From Trichinella spiralis (taxonomy: Eukaryota > Nematoda > Enoplea > Trichinellida > Trichinellidae), in contig CM012953.1 of assembly GCA_000181795.3 (NCBI GenBank), positions 5,769,824 through 5,833,823 of the forward strand: DNA of 64,000 bases. The letters run 5' to 3'. The position numbers and the translations under genes are program-made. This document shows positions 35,621 through 54,886 of the stretch, piece after piece. Within the stretch, counting starts at the first letter, position 1. Each line of letters starts with the position of its first letter. Below the pieces are notes generated by a model that was given only the letters and a program-made list of their open reading frames with translations, was not told where the DNA came from and did not search any database.

Positions 35621-36955
35621 ATGCACTATATTCCGGCAGATATTTTTTGCTGGCTCTGTTTTTTTCTTTTTGAAAATATTCTTTTTTTTTGTTTGAAACA
35701 TATTTTAAATATGTTTTTTTGATTCTGCGCAATTTATGTAAACACTGACGTGCCAAAGTTTTTTGAATAAAAATATTACTTAAACTGTGCCACTGTGAAG
35801 TTTACGCTTTTTTCAAGAAAAAATCTCCGTAAATACGTAAAAATAAAATAATTTTTAATTGGTGATTAAATTTCAGAGCAATGATTTACAATGCTAATGC
35901 AACGTCGCAATGGACTTGTCTTAATGTTTTGAGTTTAAACTGTTGAATAATATTTAATTTTCCCTTTGAAACTTTTTCATAAAATTTATTTTAAATTAAA
36001 ATGTATGAGCATGTTGACAATAATTTTTACAAATAAATTTTGGATATAAGTTTCTCATTGATTACTTATGCTCGATTATTATTCACAATTCTGACTAATC
36101 GACGGAATGAACAATACAATATTTGGACAGTAATTTTGTTCAGTTTTCTTTCTGCAAAACTGTTCAAAATTCATACTTCAAAAATTCACCGAAAATAAAT
36201 TAAATTACATTTCAGTAGAATCATCAGTATCATGAAGAATGTAATCATGTGGGTGCGTTTCATCATTTTCTTCGTTTACTTTAAAATATTTTGTGCATTT
36301 ATTTATTATCATCAGTTTCTGCTTAGTTTAATTTAATATTTTCAACAGTACACTATGTGAAAATGAAGTTAAATTGACATTGGCTCTGATAGAACATTGA
36401 ACTCAGTTCATTTAAAAAGTTTTGTTTAGAACATTTTTTTAAATAAAATAAATTGTTAATATTTTAATAAACGTTTAATAAAGGCGTGTTTGTTTCAAAA
36501 ATTTAATTATACAATAATAAGAACAAGTTTGGTAGAATTATTTGTAATATAATACTGAATAATATACAAAAAAGTTATTGATTGGTGGTTACAATAAAAG
36601 ATGGTTGAAAGGATTATTTCTTTTTGTGCATGCATATTTATTAAGATATTTTCGGAATCTTTTTATTCAGTTTAAAGAATATTTTATTAGCATATTTAAA
36701 CTAAATTTTCCAGTTCCAATTATATTTCGAATTGTCATAAAAAGAAAAAAAATTTCTTTGCTAAAAATTCAATTGTGAAATATTTAAATTTGCACAGAAC
36801 TTGCATTGACAAAATTAGCAAAGCAAAATGATTGCATTTTAATTTTTATTCAATTAAAACATTAATAAACTATCAAATTTCTTGTTAGCATTAATTGCAT
36901 GATTTAGATTTGGAATGTAAAAATATAATTTGAAAATAAATAAATTCAAAAACGT

Positions 36956-37002
36956 AATAGTAGTAGTAGTAGTAGTAGTAATAATAGTGGTGGTGGTGGT
37001 GG
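36956..37002. repeat. (TAG)n followed by (TGG)n microsatellite
   Basis: About eight TAG units pass through TAATAATAG into five GGT units. Confidence 0.85.
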
Positions 37003-40000
37003 TTTAAATTTGCAAAAAGTAGTTTAATGAAAAATAAAAATATGATAAAAGTGCGCGGCTTGGAGAAAATGAAAAATGATCTTCATTTTGGCGTAATAAT
37101 CAGAAAAGTGCATGAGTGATAAGTTTGTCAGGGATGTTCAATCATCATGATTTGCACAAATGACGCAAGATTGATCGCTTCCATGGGCAGTGAAGTTTTC
37201 TCCATTGTTCAAATCGGATGATCAAAGCCATTTTGCGGTTTATTAATTGTTATAAATGAAAAATATGCAAGCAGGAAGTTGAACAACTTTATTTTCAACA
37301 AATTCTTTATAGAAGCCGCAAAAACAACAGCTGCTCGCTCAAGCAGTAGAATTTATTCACACAACTTTGACAGCAATATTCACTTGAAAATTGGAAAGGA
37401 AATTTTCATATAAATTCAAAATTTTGTAATATTCAATTTATGTTCTTTTTATTAAATCAAATTTTAAAAAAATTAACCAATTTTAAATTTTAATAATAAA
37501 CATTCAAACTTACATTACGTATAAAAGTATTGTCAGGTTTAATTTTAGAATATTTTTCCATGCAATCTTAGGGTGACTTGAAGGGAAAAAAATTTTTTTT
37601 TTAAAGTAAGATTTTAATATCAAATATTTGTTTAAAACGAATTAAACCGTTCTTATGTACTATGTAAGATTTTCACTGAAAAACATGAATGCGTTGATTG
37701 ATTTGTCCAAATTATGATTCTGTTATTTAAATTTCTATGAAGAAATTGATTAAATATTACAATTGTTCAGTTGTTGTGCATGGAAATTTAAATAAATGAC
37801 GTGCACGAGATGAACACAGACGAAGCTTCGTTCTATGAGGGGATGTTCGGTGAAAATGGACAAAATCGTCCATTTGTCGGCTTTTGATTTTTGCAATTAA
37901 ATTATTCAAATCAGAGCATATTTGCATACAAGTAAGTGTTCGTCATTGTTGTTGAAAATGAGTGAGGTAATTTTTGATCAAGGAAAAAAAATTATTGCTT
38001 GCCGTCGTTCGAAAGTGGAGCTGCTTTATCTAAAAAATCAGCATTACATATTTTTGACAAAGCAATAAATCATGATCGACTTTGGCCGTAGAGTTCATCA
38101 CATTCTCACATTTAGGAAAAGTTCAACGAAAATTTTTAAACTTGAAAAAATACTTTTCTCGCACATCATTGGAATTTATTTCCTTGTATTATTATTATTT
38201 AAAAATTTGAATATTTCATTATACACATTGTTTTTCGTTCGAAGCACTTCAAAGTTGAAAAGTGAAAAATTAAAAATTTAACCATTGAAACTTTATGAAT
38301 AAAAATTTTTTCTTTTTGTTTTTTTCTAATTTTATTCGCATAATTTAACTCTATTAATTTTCTTTTGTTTCCAAAATTTCATCTCACATAAACATTGAAT
38401 TATTCTCATGTTGATTTGCCTAAAACTAAAAACAACTGTTGAAAATGCATGCAAATTATGACTACTAAAATAGTACAAAAAATATTAAATAACCAATAAA
38501 TGTTTTGACAGTGAATATAAAAATGATTTATATTCAAAAATGAATTATTTCTTCTTTTAGCGTTTCGAAAGTAAAGAACTTTAAAATTTTTCAAAATTGA
38601 TTTTAAAAAGCATAAAACATTTACACAAAATTTAATGAACAAGAAAAGAAATTAGTAAAATTTGATAACTTCTTTCATAATTCATTTCAATTCAGTTCAG
38701 TTACAAAAAGTAACTAGTATAATTTTTTTTGAAAATAAAAAAAACATTATTTTGATCATTTTTACAATTATATTCTTTTTTTTATTGCTTCATTGATTCA
38801 ATGTTGAGACTAGAATAAAAAGAAAGAAATTTCCATAAAATGAAGTTCCATAAAAAAATTTTAATATAAACAAACATTTTATTTGCATACGATTTTGAAA
38901 AAAATGAACAACAAACAAACCGACAGCCAACGACAAATCACATAAATTTCAATAATTAATTCATCGTTCGTATGCAAATTTTGTTTTTTAATCAACTTGA
39001 TCAATGAATTTTAAAAGAAAAAAAGAAAATCAGTGACGGGATTAAAATAAATTAACCGCAAAAACAAGAATTCATTCAGAAAAACTATTTCATTGACGTA
39101 ATCGCTTTTTTCTTCTCAACAAAAAAATGCGTAAATAAATAAAAAAAATAAATTAACATAATCAGACATTGTTGAAACACGTTTTCACAGTTGTTTTTCT
39201 GCATTTCGAAAAAAAGTGTCGGCATTGTTGAAAAAATATTATGCAAGACGAAAGAAAATCAAGTTGACCCATTTTCTTCGCAAACAAACAAATAACCAGA
39301 TTTTCCTTTCGGATTTGAAACAAAAAAAACCGTACCTAGTTTGGACTATTGAAATTAAATAATGTGCATATATTTGTTTTTTTTGGCAACAATGAAACAT
39401 TCAATTTCCGGGTTTGCAAATTGCAGAGGTGAGTTTTGATTTGCAACATCCCGTCAATTTTCTCCTCTAATAAATAATAATAGGAGAAATTGCTTTTTTT
39501 TTCATTTTCGAGTTTTGAAAAAAAACGAGCAAATATTTTTTGGATTGCAATTGCGTGCGCAACAAGTTAAGTAAGTATTCTTGTTATTAATATTAATATT
39601 TTTTCTGCTGCCGCTGTGACGATCGACAATCGATCGAAGAAAGACTTGGTTGGTTTTGTCGGTTGAACAAATTATTATTATTATTATTATTATTTTAAAA
39701 GAGGAAAAAAATATATTTTTTTTCACCAACACTTCAATGATAATAATAATAAACTAGTTGGGTGGGGTCGAGGCAAGGGGAATGAAATTTAAAGTCAAAA
39801 TAATGACCAGAGAAAATTTTACTATTCCCGATGACCAACAGCAAGCAAGCAAATAATAATAACAACAACAACAGCCAGATTAAAATAATGCAGAAGAACT
39901 TGCTTGTCCGGGGAGAAGTTTGTTTGATCAAAGCAATCCGCCGCCTCGTTTTGACACTTTTCAAAATGGGACGCCAGACGGGCCGAGCGAGATTTGCCAG

Positions 40001-40401
40001 ACGGCAAGCCTTTTGTTAACGTTTCTGACGTGCGAGCGAAAATCGAAAACGCCCAGCATACTGTAATTTTGTACATCGACCGACGAAAAGAATTTTATCA
40101 ATTGGAAAAGAAAAATTAAATTTTTAAAATAAATATATTTAAAGAATTAAAATTATCAAATCTTAAAAAACAACGGATGACAATGATAGGTTGTGTAATT
40201 TGAAACATTGTCAACAACAATAACAACAACAGTGTTGGGCAATTTGTAACAGTTGGCGAATAAGAAATTATCCACACTCGTCAACCTCATATTCCGTTTA
40301 TATATTTTCAGACATGTTTCCACTGACTGGCAGGCGCCAAAACGCTGATCGATATAAACACACACACGTCAATGAACACAAAAATTGTTCGCCTTGCTCT
40401 C

Positions 40402-40432
40402 ATCTATCTATCTATCTATCTATCTATCTATA
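40402..40432. repeat. (CTAT)n microsatellite
   Basis: Seven units of ATCT/CTAT. Runs of TA dinucleotides follow at about 40,525-40,545 and 40,660-40,676. Confidence 0.9.
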
Positions 40433-40714
40433 TTTATCATTCTCTCTTTTACTTTCAACATCGGCAAGCTTTTTCATCTTTTCTTTTCAATAAATTTCAC
40501 CATCAAAAAAGACAACACAACATATATTATATATATATATATATGCAACAATTGATTTGCTGTTTTTTTTTCAATTGAAACTAACTTGAAAAAACACAAT
40601 CCGCGGCAACTTGTGAAAAGATAAAAAATATACTCTGCCATCTAACAACCAATCTATATTATATATATATATATAAAGCGACAAAAGTTCAATTTTGTTG
40701 AACCTTAAAAAAAA

Positions 40715-43700
40715 TTACAATTTAGCAAAATGCAAATTTCCATCTTTGGAAGCTGTTGTCGATTGGTGTTGTTGTCGTGGTTGATGATGATGATGATGCA
40801 ACGAATGTTGGGTGTGGAGCAACGGGGATGAGAAGAAAAGTTCCGAAACCGACGGAACAACCACCGAAGAAGAAGAAGAATGAGCGGCAATGGAAGCCGA
40901 CGAAGCAGAAGCAGAAGAAGCATGATGATGACCTGACGACGACAAAGCAGACGGCATCAAGGTGAATCCCTTCTCTTTCAGATGCTTCTTCTGCTTCATG
41001 CGACGATTTTGGAACCAAATCTTCACCTGGGTCTCGTTCAAGCCGAGCTGGGATGCGATTTCAATACGACGGGCACGGGTCAAATAACGATTCGTGTGAA
41101 ACTCTTTCTCCAATTCTGTCAACTGCTTCGTGGTGAAGTTGGTGCGGTTGGGCACGGATGTACATCCACTGTTCAACAAGTTGCTGTTGTGCCCTTCTAA
41201 CATAATCCCTTGCTCGTTAGCCGACGAAGCGGACGAAGAGCATCGTCTCTTCGACGGACCGGCCGCATTAGTACCACCAACACCAACACCACCACCGCCG
41301 CACTTTGTCGAAATTGAATTTTCCGGAGAGCCATTCACATTCACTGAAAAATACAAAAAATAACTAAATTATATGCAAATCAAATTCATAATAACAATAT
41401 TTTGCATGCAAACAACTCGGGTATAAAATTGTTGAAACAAGCTATTTCTCCATACACAACTAGCACAAGTAACAAATGATGAAAAATAATGTTGTCAATT
41501 ATATTTTTATTATGAAAAATTTTCTAAATTTAAAAAACCAACTGCTATCGATATATAAATGCTTTTCGCAATAACGTCATATCGTATACAAAAATTAATT
41601 AATATATCCACCAACATTGAATATTTAATTAAAGAAAAACAATGTTTTTTTTAAATTAACTTAAAAAATATAAATAAATGGATGAATATTTTAATCCTTT
41701 TCAAAGAAACATTTATTATTATTATTTATACTTATAGTATTTATTCTTTTGAGAGCACAGTTGCTTCAGAGCTTGTGATTTCAAGAGTAAAAAAAGATCC
41801 TTATCAGCAGCACATGCATTTGGATAATTTTTCATTTTGATCATCTGCGCGTAAAAGCAGCAGCAATTTCACTGATGTTGTTTGTTCAAATTAATAAATA
41901 GATGATGATTGTTTCGCCGAAAAGAAAAAGAAAATTTTCATTCCATGTTCACGTTTATAATAAAATGTTTGAAGAAAATTATGCAACTGCTTCTTCACAA
42001 CACTACAATGACATTGTAATATAGGGAGGGCATGTTGTGCATAAAAAAATCAAATATCAAGGAATTATCACAAAATCAATATTAATACGCCAAAAAAGTG
42101 AATGATAAAAATCTAAAGCTCCTGTTGATTAAAGTTGACTTTATTATAATCTAGCAATTCCAATTGTCAATGTATACAAAAAGTCGATCTTGGCGAGGTT
42201 GTTTTCGATTATAATAAATTACCTGAGAAACTGTGCATTGAGAAAGATCAAATTGAAAAAAACTTCTACCATAGATTATGCTGCAAAGTGAATGTATGTA
42301 TATATTATCCACACAAGAACATTGCAAAATTGAATCATTGTTGCATATTAAAATTGTTACATTTCTAACTTTGAATTAAACATACAAAAATATTAATTAA
42401 AAAAAGAAAGATCAATCGAAAAAATGTAAAATGCAAAACTAAAATTTGCTGTTAAAAACCAGGTGAATTTCTTATAACTCTGTCATGTTAAAATTCCATT
42501 ATCAAAAGAAAAAAAACGCTTTGGCATAAAAAATAAAAATACTTTTTAATATTAAATTGCTTTCTGCATTTAATCACATCACTAAAGACGAGCACTTACT
42601 TTCCATTTGGACATTAATAACACTTGATGAGACACAAGTATATTTTCACGAGTTGATGATTATTTTAGATACATTTATATTCATGCAGATATATTTTTTT
42701 CAGCGTTTGTACTATTCGAATAAATGCAGAAAGAGACAAATTATAAAGAAGTAATAAAATTCATTAACAAAACTGACACAGCTACATTTTGATATTGTTG
42801 AAAACTGTGCAGCTGCAAGTCAATGTAGCACAATTAATTAATTAGCTTACAGATCGATTGTTGATGAAGAAAATATTATTTTTGAAATTGTTTTATCCGA
42901 AGATAAAATTTAAAAAAGACAAAATTAAGCAAGTCACCATGTTGCGATGATGAACGTTGCTTTTATCGATCCGTCATTTGAGCGAATCAAGATCGCTTTC
43001 CAATTTTTTTTCATAATTATTGATAGAATATACACATATATGCAGTGCAAAGAGAAAAGAAGCCGAAAAAAATTTCCACTAAACAATCATCTCTACAGTG
43101 CCAACTAGCATGAATAAACAAGAAGAAGAAGAAGAAGAAGTAAAGCGTTTACCTTTAATGTCACAACCTTCTCTTTATCGATTCCTCCTAGGGTTCAGTT
43201 AAATTACCAACTAATTAATCGCCACTTTGATATCAATAATTCATATATGCTTGACTTTCAAAGGCATTCGTCTAATAATGGGTTGCTTATCTTAAATGCA
43301 TGTGAATATGATTTTCTGAAAAGCTTTCCACAACTTCTTGAATATAAACTATGCAACTTCACGTGACAAAATTCAATTCTTTTCAAATGCTACAAACTAA
43401 AGTGCAAATGGAAACATTTTTTTTTGAAAATGCAAACCATATTACAGTATGCCTAACAAAGGCGTTTTGCATTCTCAGTGGAATAAGTAAAAAAAAAAGA
43501 AATTTTTCCTATTCAACAACAACAACAACTATTCACCCCGTTTTCCGTTGTAAAATTTCACACAAAAGAAAAGAAAAAGCAAACGTAAAATTACATTTGA
43601 GAAGAATTATGCAATAGTTTTTTTTCTTAAAAAAAGAATTAGTATGCATTGTTGATTTTGAGTTGCTTGAAATAAAGTTTAAAAAAATGATCAGCAGCAT

Positions 43701-45190
43701 CATAATTGACCAGCAGATATCAATATGCTTAAAAGTGAACAGTGTTGATATCTTTTCAAAGTATTCAACATGAGCAATAAATAATAATTTGCAATTTGTA
43801 AACAGGTTAGTTAAGTGATGAAGTCAATTTTGAACGGTGAAGCTCATCAATGGCGGAGGTCATTGACAGAGGAGCAAAAAGAGCGAAGCAATTGGAGACA
43901 TAAACATAGAAACAAGGGAGAAAAAATGAAAATTATTCGAATATGAATATGAATAAGAAGAAAAAGAAAAAAGAGCCTCTTTCCGCCGGTGCTTGGTGAT
44001 GATCTACATCTACAAACCGGCGGTTTCGATTGAACAGGAAAAGCGCGCGTCGTTGGAGCCGGAACGTGACGACCCAAATCTGTCACAGCAATTTTCTAGT
44101 CCCAATGCCTGGACCAAAAGCTGGTCGTCACAAAAATGAACAACAATCACTGTAGAAAACAAGAGGAGCAAAATGGGGGGACATTGGGGGAGAGAGAGAG
44201 AGAGAAATTTTAATTTAGGAAAAAAAATTGAACAACAACAATCCGATAATATGTTTCTTGCAACGGTTGTATTTGAATGAACAAAATAAAAAATAAACAA
44301 AAAATATATATACATGCATGCATACACATATTCATCTTACCAATACGAGGTGCACTGCGACGAATTTGCATCCATTTGTACGTTGTCGACGACGGTCCGG
44401 GGTTGGAAGAAGAGTTAGCCACGGTCAAATCGGGGCCGGTGTATTGTAATGACGCAATTGAGCTGGACGAACCGAACGGTGCTGGTCGTGGGTGATTGTT
44501 GTAGTCGACGGTGGTTCCGTTGACCACGCCGCCGCCGCTACTGCTGCTGTTGGAGGTGTTGGTGGTGGTGGTGGTGGTGGCATCGGTGACGGTATACGGT
44601 AAAGCCGAACAAATGGTCGATGGAGTTTCGTATGGACAAAAACGCAGTGGGCTTGTTATTGTTGTTGTTGTTGTTGTTGTTGTACAGATAACGTTGGCGG
44701 GCTGGTTGAATTTCAAATGGCCACAGTCCAACGATGACGTGGGTAACATAATTCTGTGCTGTTGTTGTTGTTGTTGTTGACAACTTGAAGATGTGGATGT
44801 GGACGATGGTGTGGAAGTTGAAGACGATGGCGACGACGATGACGGTCGGTTTGTGGAGGAAAATTGGCAACGGTTGAATTGATGATAGAACGCAGTGTTG
44901 GAATTTTCCTCTGCTGCCGTCGATGCACAGCCACCAGTAGAAGGGGACGGGTTCGGTTTGGCATCGTCGAAAGCGGATACATACGAAGGTAGTGTTGATG
45001 GTGGGGATGTCGGTAATGATTGCTGTTGCTGTGGATGCTCGACAACCGTGGACTGTGGCGCCTCCTCGATGGCCGCATTGCCATTCAAACTGTTCCGATT
45101 ATATAACAAATAATTGCCATTTCCGGAAGCGTAGCCACCGCCACCGCCTCCACGTTCGTGGACTTTTTTGAAAATCATCTCGCAGCTCAT
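40715..45190 (-). CDS. ceh-13: Hox1 (labial/ceh-13) homeodomain protein, 492 aa, two exons
   Basis: Anterior Hox transcription factor. Exons on minus: 45190-44341 and 41343-40715, with a 3.0-kb phase 1 intron. Near residue 270 is the labial-type hexapeptide [14 protein letters not shown], which contacts PBC/Exd cofactors. The homeodomain (about 348-408) reads [20 protein letters not shown], then [20 protein letters not shown], then [21 protein letters not shown] and LNETQVK are Hox1 signatures. His-Thr after KEF is as I recall for nematode ceh-13, against His-Phe elsewhere. The N-terminal half is low complexity (Gly, Ser, Gln and Thr runs) and the C-terminus is Ser/His-rich. No nearby downstream AATAAA is obvious. 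Same strand as Hox3 and 3' of it. Confidence 0.94.
41344..44340 (-). other. Hox1 intron
   Basis: AT-rich, no coding exon seen. A TAAT tract (ATTAATTAATTAG) lies at 42,833-42,845. A GAAGAA run is at about 43,121-43,140. The stretch at 43,840-44,130 is somewhat GC-richer, with open minus frames that I regard as chance. Confidence 0.55.
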
Positions 45191-45900
45191 CGGTAAAGTT
45201 TTCTTGTTAATTTAAATAAAAAAATAATTAATCAAACAGAAAATCGAATAAATATGCAAATTACAATATATAAAAATATGAATGAATAGAAATTTAAGGG
45301 GAAAAAAAATTTTTTTCGACGACCAAAATTCGACCACGACAACGACGACGACGACGACAACAACAACAGGAACACAACAATACGCGCGAGAAAAGCGGCC
45401 GACCGAGGCGTGACGACGGCGCACAGTGGGCCGTCCGGCGGCCGAACTGCGGCGGCGGCTGTCGTTGCACGGCGCAATCATAAATCAGAAAAAAAAAATC
45501 CACGCTGACAGTTCAAAGAGACCCGGCGTCCGCTTTTCGACCAATCAGAAACGTCGGCCCGATTGCACGTTCAGCCTGCGGCTTTGGTCTCAGTCTCTGT
45601 TTTTTTTTCTTCACGTTCACATTCACTACCACCAATAGCACTGACCAATCATTGATTAATATATTTGAAATGATCAATTAATTTATTAAAAATTTAATAC
45701 AATTAATATAGAAAAATAAAATCTCACTTTGGCGGCAAGCCTTTCTTGTCCGATGACACCGACCTGAAGAAATATGCCGCCCCGCCACCGCCTACGCTAC
45801 CCAGCTGCGTCGACGCGCCATGTCGTCGTCGTGACCTCGCCTGCTCCGGACGTCAACCCTCATAGAATGAACAAAAAAAAACAATCGTCCAAATACAGTA
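45191..45900 (-). promoter_or_regulatory. Hox1 5' region with GC-rich blocks and CCAAT boxes
   Basis: The block at 45,310-45,610 is CpG-rich against an AT-rich background. It holds CGACCAATCAG at 45538-45548; further CCAAT sequences are near 45,631 and 45,641. On minus, GATTTATGATTG at about 45,473-45,484 resembles a Cdx/Hox site. A second GC-rich block lies at 45,725-45,860. Promoter and 5' UTR exon are likely uses, not shown directly. Confidence 0.45.
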
Positions 45901-48900
45901 TATCAACATTACAGAAATCGGAACTTTAAAATTCATATTTATCTTCATCCATGTATATATGTATTTATTTTTATTCGATAAATTTTTTTATCAAATGCTT
46001 GTGATGATGATAAATTTATAAACTAGTGCAACAAATTGTATATATATATGTATATGTATAATAATAAAGAGTGCTGACATTTATCTTTGTACGCTGTGTC
46101 AGGGCACAGTGTGCATTCAGAATTTGACCTAAAGTTCCTCTGTGAATAAAAATTGTAATTTCATATAAAATGATCACATTTCAAACATTTCTCCACAATA
46201 TAATTTATTGATTATTGTTTTTTTTTGTTGTTGTTGTTGTATTTTTACTTGTTCATTATTATTAACAAGTGATCAATAATAAATAGATTGATTTGCCATA
46301 AATCAGTTAAGATTCGATGGTATCTGAAATGAACTACAGTATAACTTGGTGAAAAATTGATAATCAAATGACAAGTCGGCAAATTGGCCAAAGAAGTCCC
46401 ATTTTATTGCAAAAAGGAAATCAGCAGAATGTCAAACATTTTCTGACTGGTCGACAATGGATTCTGTTCACTTGATTTAGTTTTAAAATTAGAAATTTCA
46501 ATAAATTTCCTTATAACAATTATAATTGAAGATCGAAACTTCTTTTTTTTCTTCAAATCTTCTTCATTCACACCACTACAGTATTTTCTTCAATTTTCCA
46601 TTTGTTTTTAAATGATTATTAAAATTTTTTTTTATTATTTTAACAAAAATAAAAATTATAATTTTTGTTATACTCAAAAGAATTTTTAATTAATCGTTTC
46701 CAAGATGTGATTTTCAAACGGCAACAGTTGCTTCGTGTGTTGTTGTTGTTGTTGCAAAAAAAACAATAAAAGTAAAAGAAAGATGAAAAGCATGCTGCTG
46801 TTGTGAAAGCATCTGCGATGGGGTAATTTTGAGAAAGAGAAAGAGAAAGAAAAATGCGCATTTCTCTGTCTCGGCTTTCAAAGAAACCGATTTTTCACCG
46901 CTTCAACATCTGCTTTCGACTTTTTATTGATGATACCACAAAGCTCATCATTCAAAATCGTAGTTGAAATTAAAATTTAACTAAAATATTCAACTTTTCC
47001 AAAACGTTCACTTTCCACATTATTCAAAAAATTGTTCCAACATTTACGCTCCAACATGCTTACTGTATATATGAAATTTGCATGCGAATAATAAATTTTG
47101 TTTTATTATTGAAAATTTAATTCTTTTTTTTTTTCTGTTATTATTATTTAAACAACATCTCTTCTGGTATATTTTTTATTTTAATCAATATAAAATAAAT
47201 AAATAAATCACATTTGACAATTTTTTTTAATCGTCACTCACTTCACACCTGTATTCGGTGGTTTTTTTAATTGTTTGGTTTTTTTTAAATTTACCCTTTC
47301 AATTTTATAAAATTAAACATTATTATTTCGAAATTCGGTATGATTTATTAAATCAGAAGTTATTTTTTTTAATAAAATAAAAATATCATAATTTATTTTG
47401 CGTTATTATTTGCAGTAGATGCACTGTAAAATATTGAACAGACGAACAAATTGAACGGATATTGAATTGGCCGAAATTTGAATTTTTTTCAACAACATCT
47501 GTAAGAAATATACAATTAATGTTGAATGATGATTTTTGTTCACAAACATAGTTTTGAAAAAGTACGAATAAAATAATTTATGCATTTTATAATTTTTTTG
47601 CAAACCTCACAGATACATGTTATCTCTGTCATGTCATTCTTTCCAGTAATAACTATTCAAACATTTTTGAAAATTTAATAAATTCAAACTGTACAATAAA
47701 GAATGGAAAACAAATTTGCTACATTTTACAGTAGATTTATTTTGAAACAAAATTGAATAATAACTTTATATAAAAAATATATTATTACACAAAGAATGAT
47801 TATTTTTGAAAGTTGGGTAAAATAGTTGTTTTGTTAAAAAGTGCCATTAAATGAAAATATTTTCATAAAAAATAAATTATTCATACTGCTGCATATTTAA
47901 TTTCTTTTATAAAAAATAACTTTCACCGATTGCCGATTAATTTCTTGCTTTACTCTTTCGTATTATTTGCCTTGTCCTGAATAGGAAAACCTTGTTATTT
48001 TGTTTTTGTTTGTTTGTCTGGCAATTTGCAAACGATGTTTGTTTTTTCAACAGAAATTAATCAATTTTGTAAATAAAAAATTTTAATCGGTTCTGTTTGA
48101 GCGACGGGCTACGCAAGAATCAAATAACAACTATTTGATTTTCTGTTCATCGATTTGTTTGTATATTATTATTATAATTACTTTATTAAAATTATTTCAA
48201 AATTATGACAATAAATTATGTTTCATATTTGAATTTCTTAAAAATTCAATTCAATCGTGAAAATGAAATTTCCTCCAATTAGCCGGCTGGTAGATGGAAT
48301 TGGTATTGCCAATGCCAGCCAATCAGGCGTTCTATTATTATTATTATTATTAATTCTTTTTTACAAAAAGAATCAGTGTAAACGAGTTTTCATCTTTCGA
48401 AAAATCTTGGAAAGCATTAGCTGACAATCGTAAATAACCAAATTCAATATTTCATACATTTGAATAATCAATTTTTGTTGCTAATAATCAAAATGTAACT
48501 AATGAAACTTTCATTTGATTTGTTTCATTGTTCTTTGTAACAAGATTTGATAAAACGATTTCTTTTATCAAGAGGAAAATTTAACAGCACATTTCAATCA
48601 AATTCAAATTATTGCAACAACGAAAAAAAACATTTTGCTTTCATAACCAAACTTGAAACAAATTTCATTCAAATGTCCACCTTAAACAAAGCATTCGCGC
48701 TCATTTTATAGTTATTAAAAAAATAATTGCTATTTATTGATTGATGCATGATCAAAATGAAATGTTTTTGTTTTTAAATTGCAGCTAATCAACAAATTTC
48801 CGTTATTATGTTTTAAATAAATCCAATCCCACCCGTGTACAAGAAAAACGAACAAAAAAATTCAATATTTTTTCTAAATATCATCAAATAACACACAGTT

Positions 48901-49364
48901 TATGAAAACAACAAAAAACCAATAACCGGAAATGTAACAACAAACAAATCCAGCATATTTGTATACTATTATACATTTGCATATATGATGTTAATATTTT
49001 CATCAAGAGAGAGGCGTATACGGTAGAAAATGCACCGAGTAAAAAATAAAAAAAATTAAGATTGAAAACAATATGTCACACGGGTTAAAAGAAAAGAGAC
49101 TAGAAAAAAAGAAAACTGTTCTAAGTGAACTATAACAATAATGATAAATGAATAAATAAAAATATTAATAAAATTGAAATAAAAAGTGAACCAGACAATA
49201 ATGAATATACAACATTTAGTAGGTAGGATAAATAATTTTGAGGTATTTATATAAACAAAATAAATATATATATATATTATGGCATGGACAACAAAAGAAG
49301 AAAAAATGAAATAAATAAAGAGGTCGATAGATGTGAAAGGATTAAAGTAGATTTTCGAAGATTG
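45901..49364. other. Intergenic between Hox1 and Hox3
   Basis: The position where Hox2 would be expected. I looked for a third homeodomain helix (WFQNRR) in all frames and found none. AT-rich with microsatellites (GTT runs at about 46,218-46,240 and 46,741-46,754). Two points of interest, a short hairpin at 46,089 and a GC-rich block at 48,273, are reported separately. Confidence 0.55.
48273..48336. promoter_or_regulatory. Isolated GC-rich block with CCAAT and inverted repeat
   Basis: An island in very AT-rich DNA. It contains GGCTGG..CCAGCC and, inside that, ATTGG..CCAAT as nested inverted repeats, then GCCAATCAGG. It may be a conserved control element between Hox1 and Hox3; the function is a guess. 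Confidence 0.3.

Positions 49365-54886
<5,522 letters not shown>

Larger units (their letters stand above)
35621..40714. other. Intergenic between Cdx and Hox1
   Basis: About 5 kb of AT-rich DNA between two convergent homeobox genes. No supported gene, only short chance frames. Slightly GC-richer patches near 37,050-37,210, 37,790-37,900 and 39,890-40,080 could be regulatory. Microsatellites are listed separately. Confidence 0.5.

Noticed and set aside
44511-45190. Several plus- and minus-strand alternative frames over Hox1 exon 1 with amino-acid runs.
   Set aside because: They come from trinucleotide repeats that stay open in all frames; only the Hox1 frame has the hexapeptide and joins in phase to the homeodomain.
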